A stretch of 51,995 nt of DNA from Lachnoclostridium sp. MSJ-17 (GTDB lineage Bacteria > Bacillota > Clostridia > Oscillospirales > Acutalibacteraceae), in contig NZ_JAHLQB010000085.1 in assembly GCF_018918205.1 (NCBI RefSeq), positions 1 through 51,995 on the forward strand, given 5' to 3'. Under the pieces are notes generated by a model. The model had not been told where the DNA came from, searched no databases, and saw nothing but the letters and a program-made list of their open reading frames with translations. Shown here in pieces: positions 45,494-51,995 of the stretch. The position numbers were made by a program, and so were the translations under genes. The number at the start of each line of letters is the position of its first letter. Within the stretch, counting starts at the first letter, position 1.

Positions 45494-46754
45494 ACAAATC
45501 GTCTCCTTTTACGATTACCTTGTCATAAAGTGAAATTGTGCTGCCGTTAAAGAGAATACCCTCCGCGGGGTTCGGGTCGCAGATTACGTAGTCCTCGTCA
45601 GCATAGAGGATCGAGATCTGTTTGAACTGGACCTCGCTGCCGTAGAGCACGTAAACGCCCTGCACCTTCTTTTCCTCCTTGTGAGGATTGTCGTTGTCGT
45701 CGTAGGTGGTTTTGGTGACGAAGTCGTCGTGGATCGCGCGCTTGCTGACTCTCAGACCTGTGTAGGTACCCATGCCAATTTCAATGGGTTCCTGCCTCGC
45801 CTCGAGAATACCGTCGTCCATATAGTCGCAGCGGAGGATAACAAGCGCGTTGCCGTCCTTCTCAGGCTGAGAAACCTTGTAGATTTCGGCGGGAATAGCT
45901 TCCGACGACGCTTCCGAGAACAGAACAGTTACCGAGCTGTCCCAGATATTCAGGCTCGCCGCCTGGTCGGAATTGACCTCGCAGGCTACGTACCACTTTA
46001 CATTGCCTATGACCTTGCCGGCGGTATTGTCGGGAACGGAGCCCTTTTTCATGTTATGCAGATCATCAAGAGTCATCTTGCCGATGTCATCGTAACTGAA
46101 GGCTTTTTCATAGCCGTCGCAGAACTCGGTGAAATAACCCGCCTTTGTTGTTTTTATAGAGCCTTTGCTGCTTCCGGCGCTGTTGTTGAGCGTGCTTATC
46201 TGCTCGGAAAGAGAGGCTATCTCCTCGCTGAAATCATTGAGCTTTCCAGTGTAGAGCAAGCGCTGGTTGATATATGTAAGAAGCGTGTCCGCGTCGGAAT
46301 ATGTCTTGTCGATATTGCCGTTGTTGGCGTCGTCGAGGTAGTTGATAAGCTTGTTTTTGATATTGTTGTTGATGATGTCGATATTCATGGTGCCCGAAAC
46401 GGTGTTTTTCTGGATATATTCGAGCGATTCCTTCTTCTTTTGCAGCTCCTCGGCGGTGCTGTGGGCAAGTGCGTCCTCAGCGTTGTCATATACCTTGGCA
46501 ATTTCTCCGTTCGCATTTACGGCGGCTCCGTTCGCAACGGAATACGAGAGCACACCGTGAGCGGTGTTTTCGATCAGGTTCTCGTCGCGGATAATGAACG
46601 CGTTCGAATAGATCTTGTCTGTGACTGTGGTCTGCACCGCGTTCTCTGTGGGATACATGTCAAAATTCGCGCTTATCAAAAGATACGCGACGTATATGAT
46701 GGCAAGCAAGGTAAGCGCCGCGACAAGTATGCGTTTGAACAGTAGCTTATCCAT
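45471..46754 (-). CDS. HlyD-like membrane-anchored protein
   Basis: A 427-residue protein with one N-terminal membrane segment (about 8-28) and an extracytoplasmic part. The pattern IIRDENLIENTAHGVLSYSVANGAAVNANGEIAKVYD (in two parts) resembles a biotinyl-lipoyl-like hairpin of HlyD-family adaptors, then a helical region (about 100-200) and a beta-rich end. It belongs to a clostridial group often found just upstream of yggS-sepF. No ABC transporter or outer membrane partner is near. The function is unknown; a role in the cell envelope or division is possible. It overlaps miaA by 8 bp. Confidence 0.75.
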   Translation of the reverse strand: MDKLLFKRILVAALTLLAIIYVAYLLISANFDMYPTENAVQTTVTDKIYSNAFIIRDENLIENTAHGVLSYSVANGAAVNANGEIAKVYDNAEDALAHSTAEELQKKKESLEYIQKNTVSGTMNIDIINNNIKNKLINYLDDANNGNIDKTYSDADTLLTYINQRLLYTGKLNDFSEEIASLSEQISTLNNSAGSSKGSIKTTKAGYFTEFCDGYEKAFSYDDIGKMTLDDLHNMKKGSVPDNTAGKVIGNVKWYVACEVNSDQAASLNIWDSSVTVLFSEASSEAIPAEIYKVSQPEKDGNALVILRCDYMDDGILEARQEPIEIGMGTYTGLRVSKRAIHDDFVTKTTYDDNDNPHKEEKKVQGVYVLYGSEVQFKQISILYADEDYVICDPNPAEGILFNGSTISLYDKVIVKGDDLYDGKVIH

Positions 46755-47694
46755 ATAACCTTCCTTTTATGATTTGAACGGCTTTGTCGAGAAGATCGTC
46801 AAAACAGGATTCTTCGTCGACATACAGCCAATTAAGTTCCTTATCTCTTTTAAACCATGTAAGCTGCCTTTTAGCGTAGCGTCTGGTTTCGCGTTTCAGC
46901 TTTTCAATACATTCCTCAAGGCTTTGCTCTCCGTCAAAATACGGCGCAAGCTCCTTGTACCCTATAGCCATTACAGAGGTTCGGCTGAGGTCAGAACTCA
47001 GCACCTGACGCGCTTCCTCAAGCAGTCCGTTTTGGAGCATCAGGTCAACGCGGAGGTTGATTCTGTCATAGAGCTTTTCGCGGTCGATAAAGCCCAGACC
47101 GAGCTTTATTGCGTCATAAGGCGTTTCTTCGAGCCTTGACTGTTCGTTCTGCTCAGTAATCGTTTTTCCTGTGGTGTAATAGAATTCAATCGCACGGATA
47201 ACGCGCTTGGGGTTTCTGCCCTCTTTAAGCCGCTCATATGACTGAGGGTCTATTTCGCTGAGAGTTTGCAGCAGCGGCTCCAGTCCTTCCAGCTCATACC
47301 TTTGTCTGAGTCTTTGACTGAGTTCTTCGTCGCGTTCCTCGTCGCTGAATTTGATGTTTTGCAGCAGAGAGTCTATGTACAAACCTGTACCTCCGGCGAG
47401 AATGGGCAGCTTGTTCCTTGAAGCGATATCCTCAATACAGCGCTTGGCGTCCTGCGTGAACATCGCTACGGAGTAGGTCTCTCCGGGCGGAACGAAGTCT
47501 ATGAGGTGGTGCGGTATACCCTGCATTTCATTATCATCGGGCTTTGCGGTCGCAATCTGCATTCCCTGATAAATCTGCATGGAGTCGGCGGAAATCACCT
47601 CGCCGTCAAATATTTTGGCAAGCTCGACCGCGAGACGGGTTTTCCCCGATGCGGTCGGTCCGACTACGGATATGATTTTCTGTTTTTCACTCAA
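46747..47694 (-). CDS. miaA: tRNA dimethylallyltransferase
   Basis: A 315-residue MiaA, adding the dimethylallyl group to A37 of tRNAs that read codons starting with U. The P-loop is VVGPTASGKTRLA; ISADSMQIYQGM and LAGGTGLYIDSL are family motifs. No ATG is available. I prefer the TTG at 47694, four bases after the mutL stop with AGGGCG upstream; another TTG at 47724 inside mutL would add ten residues. It is next to mutL in the usual mutS-mutL-miaA order. Confidence 0.93.
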   Translation of the reverse strand: MSEKQKIISVVGPTASGKTRLAVELAKIFDGEVISADSMQIYQGMQIATAKPDDNEMQGIPHHLIDFVPPGETYSVAMFTQDAKRCIEDIASRNKLPILAGGTGLYIDSLLQNIKFSDEERDEELSQRLRQRYELEGLEPLLQTLSEIDPQSYERLKEGRNPKRVIRAIEFYYTTGKTITEQNEQSRLEETPYDAIKLGLGFIDREKLYDRINLRVDLMLQNGLLEEARQVLSSDLSRTSVMAIGYKELAPYFDGEQSLEECIEKLKRETRRYAKRQLTWFKRDKELNWLYVDEESCFDDLLDKAVQIIKGRLYG

Positions 47695-47698
47695 AATA

Positions 47699-49678
47699 TC
47701 ACGCCCTGCCAAACTGTCTTTCAATTTCGCTTTTTTTCATTACGATACAGACGGGTCTGCCGTGCGGGCAGTACCTTATCTGAGGATTTTCCTCAAGGGT
47801 TTTAACGATGTCTATGAGCTCCTGTGCGGAGTTTTTATGTCCCGCCTTGATAGCGCTGCGGCAGGCGACGTTGTGATAAAACCAGTCCATCTTGCCGGTA
47901 AAGATGTCATTCTTGCCCATTGAGATGTAGTCTGCCATCTCGGTCACACAGTCGGCGACCTCGGACGCGTCTATGTACTGCGGAGCGCTTCTGACAAGCA
48001 CAGTGCTGTTGCCGAAGTCCTCGACCTCAAACGAGCAGTCGGAAAACATATCGAGGTGTCGTATCGCCGCGTCGTACTCGTTTTTTCCGAGAGTAACGGT
48101 TATCGGGGTAAGCAGAAGCTGTGCCGACGAGCCTGCCTTTTCAGCTTTGAGCTTCTCGTAGATTATTCTCTCGTGAGCGGCATGCTTGTCGATAAGCAGC
48201 ATTTCCTTTTGGTTTTTCTCGACGATTATGTATGTATCAAAAAGCTCGCCAACGTATTTCAGCTCGTCCTTTTGCTGTTCGTAAAGGACAACCGGCTCGC
48301 TGTTATCTTTTTCGGTAACTACGATTTCCTCAGGCGGATTTACAGCAGCCGGTTTTGGAGAATCGGTTTTTTGAATCAGCGGCAAGGTCTGAGCCGGCTT
48401 ATAGCTTTCCTCGCGTTTTGTATTTTTTACCGCCTGTTTTGAATACACGTCAAACGGATTTGTGTTTTCCTTCACGCTCAGACTGTCAATGGACTGAACC
48501 TTTGGCGCGGGATTTACAAACTCAACCTCGTCAAACGGATTGAACTCGTCCTTCGGCTTTATCGGCGGCTGAGGCCGAGGTTTAGGCGGCGCGGGTTTGC
48601 GGAATACCGCCTGAGCGGTGTTGAAGGTGCTGCTGCGCTCTATCTCGTGAACAGCGGAATTGTCTTTGAAATGCGCTTGCTTTCTGTCGTCGTGCTTCAA
48701 GAGAGCGGACTTTGCGGCATGGTAAACCGCGTCGAAAACAGGACGCTCGTTTATGAAACGCACCTCGATTTTCGCGGGGTGTACGTTTACGTCAATAGCT
48801 TCAAACGGAAGTGTCAGATTGAGTACGCAGGACGGGAACTTGCCGACCATGACCGAGCCCTTGAACGCCTCGTCGAGCGCCGCCATAGCGGTACGGGACT
48901 TGACGTATCTGCCGTTGATGAAGAAATTTTGCATATTGTGGTTCGGACGGGCGTGAACGGGCTTTGAAACGTAGCCTGTAACGGTAATACCGTCGAGCTG
49001 ATAATCAACTGGAATCAGACCCGACGCGAATTCTCTGCCGAACACGGCATAAATCGCCGAGCTGAGCTTTCCGTCGCCGGAGGTTTTCAGCGCCTGTTTG
49101 CCGTCGCGAACGAATGTGAAGGCTATTTCAGGGTGTGAGAGCGCGGTTTTGTCGACAATATTCGAAACGCTGTTGCCCTCGGAAACGTCCTTCTTGAGAA
49201 ATTTCGCGCGAGCGGGAATGTTGTAGAACAAATCCCTTATTACAAAGGTCGTGCCCACGGGACAGCCCGCGTCGTCAAAGGACTTTTCCTCGCCGCCCTC
49301 GATAACATACGAGGTCCCCATTTCGTCGCCTGCGTTTCTGGTGATGAGCTGCAAACGTGATACCGCGCTGATCGAAGCGAGAGCCTCGCCGCGAAAACCC
49401 AGAGTAGCGATACGGTCAAGGTCGTCCTGAACCTTGACTTTACTTGTGGCGTGACGGAGAAACGCGAGCTTGATGTCATCGCGAAGGAATCCGCAGCCGT
49501 CGTCGGTGACACGCATAAAGGTAGTGCCGCCGTTTTTTATCTCGACGGTGATGTGCTTTGCACCCGCGTCAATCGCATTCTCGACGAGCTCCTTGATTAC
49601 GGAAGCGGGTCGTTCGACGACCTCGCCCGCCGCGATAAGCTCGGCTACGTGCTTGTCAAGCACATTTATTACTCCCAA
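47699..49678 (-). CDS. mutL: DNA mismatch repair protein MutL
   Basis: A 659-residue mismatch repair ATPase/endonuclease. The N-terminal GHKL domain has VENAIDAGA, DDGCGF and RHATSK. The middle linker is Pro/Lys-rich (about 330-450). The C-terminal domain has the endonuclease DKHAAHERI motif (DQHA(X)2E(X)4E type), and further CPHGRP near the end. The TTG at 49678 has GGAGGTGA five bases upstream; an ATG at 49693 would sit on that ribosome site. It lies 16 bp after mutS. Confidence 0.94.
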   Translation of the reverse strand: MGVINVLDKHVAELIAAGEVVERPASVIKELVENAIDAGAKHITVEIKNGGTTFMRVTDDGCGFLRDDIKLAFLRHATSKVKVQDDLDRIATLGFRGEALASISAVSRLQLITRNAGDEMGTSYVIEGGEEKSFDDAGCPVGTTFVIRDLFYNIPARAKFLKKDVSEGNSVSNIVDKTALSHPEIAFTFVRDGKQALKTSGDGKLSSAIYAVFGREFASGLIPVDYQLDGITVTGYVSKPVHARPNHNMQNFFINGRYVKSRTAMAALDEAFKGSVMVGKFPSCVLNLTLPFEAIDVNVHPAKIEVRFINERPVFDAVYHAAKSALLKHDDRKQAHFKDNSAVHEIERSSTFNTAQAVFRKPAPPKPRPQPPIKPKDEFNPFDEVEFVNPAPKVQSIDSLSVKENTNPFDVYSKQAVKNTKREESYKPAQTLPLIQKTDSPKPAAVNPPEEIVVTEKDNSEPVVLYEQQKDELKYVGELFDTYIIVEKNQKEMLLIDKHAAHERIIYEKLKAEKAGSSAQLLLTPITVTLGKNEYDAAIRHLDMFSDCSFEVEDFGNSTVLVRSAPQYIDASEVADCVTEMADYISMGKNDIFTGKMDWFYHNVACRSAIKAGHKNSAQELIDIVKTLEENPQIRYCPHGRPVCIVMKKSEIERQFGRA

Positions 49679-49694
49679 TGCAGTCACCTCCATT

Positions 49695-51995
49695 CTATAT
49701 CATGTTCTTTAATTCGTATAATAAGTTCATCGCCTCAATCGGAGTGAGTGTGTTCAGATCAACCGATTTAAGCCTGTCGATAACGGGACTTGAAGCGACT
49801 CCCATAAGAGAGAGCTGGGTGTCCTCGTTGACGTTAACCCGTTCGACTATCGTTTCCGCCTTGCCGCTCTCCAGGTCGGCGAGTATCTCCTTCGCGCGTG
49901 TGATAATTGTATTCGGCACGCCTGCGAGCTTCGCTACCTCGATACCGTAGCTGTCATCCGCTCCGCCGGGTACTATCCTGCGCAGGAAGGTTATGTCGTC
50001 GCCGCGTTTCTTTACGGCAATATTGTAGTTCTTTACGCCGTCGAGCAGCTGTTCCATTACGCTGAGCTCATGGTAGTGAGTCGCGAACAATGTCTTGGCG
50101 CCGAGCTTCTTCCTGTCAGCGCAATATTCGAGAACCGCTCTGGCGATGCTCATGCCGTCAAAGGTCGAGGTGCCGCGTCCGATTTCGTCGAGAATCAACA
50201 GGCTTTTTGAAGTAGCATTTTTGACTATATTCGCAACCTCGTTCATCTCGACCATGAAGGTCGACTGTCCCGAGGCGAGGTCGTCCGACGCGCCGACTCT
50301 GGTGAAAATACTGTCGACGATGCCGATTTTAGCCGATGAAGCGGGCACGAAGCTGCCCATCTGAGCCATAAGGACAATCAGCGCGATCTGTCGCATATAC
50401 GTCGACTTGCCCGCCATATTCGGGCCTGTGATTATGTCTACCCTCTCGCCCTTTGTGTCGAGGTTTACGTCATTCGGTACAAATGACGAGCCCTTCAGCA
50501 GCAGCTCTACCACCGGGTGCCGCGAATCCTTGATCACGATCGCGGTGGACTGGTCGACGTCGGGACGGACATATCGGTTGTCGGAAGCGACATTTGAAAG
50601 CGAAACGATAACATCGAGCGCCGCTATCGCCTTAGCGGTGCTTTGTATTCTGTTGAGGTTATCGGCAACGGTCGTCCGCACATTGTCAAAGAGCATGTAT
50701 TCCAGCGAAACCGCTCTGTCCTTAGCGCCGAGGATCCTGCCCTCAAGCTCCTTGAGCTCGGGAGTTATGTACCTCTCGCTGCCGGTCAGGGTCTGCTTGC
50801 GGATATATGTATCGGGAACGAGATTCTTGTAGAAATTGGTGACCTCGATAAAGTACCCGTAAACCTTGTTATATCCTATCCGAAGCTTCGGGATACCGGT
50901 CTTTTCTTTCTCCTGCGCTTCTATCTGAGCGAGGATATCCTTGGAGTTGTTCATGTCGTTGCTGACAAGATCAAGCTCCTTGTTGTAGCCTTCCTTTATC
51001 ATTCCGCCTTCTCTTACAGAGAACGGAGGCTCATCGACAATCGCCGAGTCGATAAGCGAATGAATGTCCTCGAGCAGATCGAGGTTGCGGTAAACCAGCC
51101 TCAAATAAGACGACTGACAGCCTGATATCAAATCGGAGATCTCGGGCAAATCGGTGATCGCCGAACACAGTGCGCGCAAATCCCTGGCGTTAGCGGAGCC
51201 GTAGACGATCTTAGTCATCAATCGCTCGATATCGTGGATACCGCTGAGCGTCCTTGTAAGCTCAAGCCGCATCACGGTGTCGTTTACAAGCTCCTCGACC
51301 GCGCTCTGACGGTTGTTTATCTTTGAAATATTCATCAGCGGATGTTCAAGCCATGATCGTATCAGGCGCTTGCCCATCGCTGTTTTTGTCTTGTCGATGA
51401 CCCACAGCAGAGAGCCTGTCTTTGACTTTGAGAGCATGGTCTGTGTCAGCTCAAGGTTGCGCTGTGTGTTGTAATCAAGGCGCATATACTGGCTCTCGTT
51501 GTAAAGCTCAAGGCGGTTTATTCTCTCAAGACCGCTCATCTGGGTTTCGCGAAGATAGTTTATGAGAGCACCGACGGAGCTGATAACGGCGGGCTTGTCC
51601 GAGATAAGGTGAAAGTCCTCCGGGAACTGTTCCTCTGAGGTCTTTCGGCAAAGGCTCAGCTCGAACCTGTCGTCCTCGAGCATTTCAACGTCGGCGGACA
51701 GTCTGCTCTTGATAAAAGCGGGCAGCTCCTTCATGTCGACAATGTCGCCGCCGAAAAGAATTTCACGCGGGCTGTAGGACGTAAGCTGATTCGTGAGTAT
51801 CCTGTATGAATCTTTACCTGAGATTTCGGTTGCGTATAATTCTCCTGTAGAAATATCGCAAAAACACAAGCCTGTGTTTTTATTCTCGGAATACATCGAG
51901 CAGATGTAGTTGTTGCGGCTCTCGTCGAGCATACTCTGCTCCATTACGGTGCCGGGCGTTATTACGCGGATAATATCGCGCTTTACAAGACCCTT
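49695..51995 (-). CDS. mutS: DNA mismatch repair protein MutS (5' end outside the window)
   Basis: The frame is open to the window edge, so the gene is truncated. 766 residues are visible; most of the mismatch-binding domain I (about 100 residues) is missing, though GLVKRDIIRVITPGT at the end of domain I is still present. Motifs: GPNMAGKSTYMRQ (P-loop), VDSIFTRVGASDD and LDEIGRGTSTFDG (Walker B and the following loop), ATHYHEL. It recognises mismatches and recruits MutL, encoded directly downstream. Confidence 0.96.
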   Translation of the reverse strand, partial: KGLVKRDIIRVITPGTVMEQSMLDESRNNYICSMYSENKNTGLCFCDISTGELYATEISGKDSYRILTNQLTSYSPREILFGGDIVDMKELPAFIKSRLSADVEMLEDDRFELSLCRKTSEEQFPEDFHLISDKPAVISSVGALINYLRETQMSGLERINRLELYNESQYMRLDYNTQRNLELTQTMLSKSKTGSLLWVIDKTKTAMGKRLIRSWLEHPLMNISKINNRQSAVEELVNDTVMRLELTRTLSGIHDIERLMTKIVYGSANARDLRALCSAITDLPEISDLISGCQSSYLRLVYRNLDLLEDIHSLIDSAIVDEPPFSVREGGMIKEGYNKELDLVSNDMNNSKDILAQIEAQEKEKTGIPKLRIGYNKVYGYFIEVTNFYKNLVPDTYIRKQTLTGSERYITPELKELEGRILGAKDRAVSLEYMLFDNVRTTVADNLNRIQSTAKAIAALDVIVSLSNVASDNRYVRPDVDQSTAIVIKDSRHPVVELLLKGSSFVPNDVNLDTKGERVDIITGPNMAGKSTYMRQIALIVLMAQMGSFVPASSAKIGIVDSIFTRVGASDDLASGQSTFMVEMNEVANIVKNATSKSLLILDEIGRGTSTFDGMSIARAVLEYCADRKKLGAKTLFATHYHELSVMEQLLDGVKNYNIAVKKRGDDITFLRRIVPGGADDSYGIEVAKLAGVPNTIITRAKEILADLESGKAETIVERVNVNEDTQLSLMGVASSPVIDRLKSVDLNTLTPIEAMNLLYELKNMI

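Noticed and set aside
45681..46745. 354-residue plus-strand reading frame opposite the HlyD-like gene
   Set aside because: It covers most of a translated minus-strand gene, has Val/Asp-rich mirror composition, and shows no ribosome site.

Overview
The window looks like part of the chromosome of an anaerobic, low-to-mid GC Clostridia, most likely Oscillospiraceae/Ruminococcaceae. Grounds for this: a SCIFF ranthipeptide precursor with its radical SAM maturase, type I dockerin modules on secreted proteins, a SEC-C-tagged methionine aminopeptidase, and the Firmicute-style gene orders tig-clpP-clpX-lon-engB, sepF-ylmH-divIVA and lepB-rbgA-rnhB-yraN. Most of it is housekeeping DNA. I saw no phage, insertion sequence, CRISPR array, rRNA or tRNA.

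Layout. 1-3.0 kb (+): release factor 3 and a PLP decarboxylase. 3.0-5.4 kb (+): SCIFF peptide, its maturase and a zinc-ribbon protein. 5.4-7.5 kb (-): feoAB iron uptake. 7.6-8.5 kb (+): an EamA transporter. 8.6-15.2 kb (+): a cobalamin riboswitch followed by five overlapping or closely packed genes. 15.2-15.3 kb: remnant of a GNAT acetyltransferase. 15.3-16.2 kb (-): methionine aminopeptidase. 16.3-19.9 kb (+): cwlD, radA, a GME-like protein and a methyltransferase. 19.9-23.6 kb (-): a Xer recombinase, an SGNH-like membrane-anchored protein and gdhA. 24.0 kb (+): a small XRE regulator. 24.3-32.0 kb (-): tig-clpP-clpX-lon-engB-lysA. 32.0-37.1 kb (-): phosphoesterase, thrC, dipeptidase, yraN, rnhB and rbgA. 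37.1-42.7 kb (-): lepB, rplS, rluD, lspA and ileS. 42.7-52.0 kb (-): divIVA, ylmH, sepF, yggS, a HlyD-like protein, miaA, mutL and mutS, the last cut by the window edge.

The most interesting region is 8.6-15.2 kb. A cobalamin riboswitch with a downstream intrinsic terminator controls: (i) a secreted protein with a DUF4430/transcobalamin-like C-terminal domain, a cadherin-like domain and a type I dockerin; (ii) a secreted alpha/alpha-barrel protein resembling the alpha-domain of intrinsic factor/transcobalamin, also with a dockerin; (iii) a membrane-anchored DUF4430 protein on a Thr-rich stalk; (iv) an EcfT transmembrane component; and (v) one polypeptide containing both ECF ATPases and an S-component-like membrane domain. 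I read this as a corrinoid capture and uptake system in which the two halves of an intrinsic-factor-like binder are separate proteins that can plug into cohesins at the cell surface and hand B12 to a fused ECF transporter. The domain calls are from sequence; the function is inferred.

Many genes overlap by 1-28 bp (TGATG, ATGA), so translational coupling is widespread. Strong sigma-A promoters with 17-18 bp spacers are visible upstream of prfC, scfA, the EamA gene, cwlD, map, the SGNH gene, gdhA, the XRE gene, tig, thrC and rplS.
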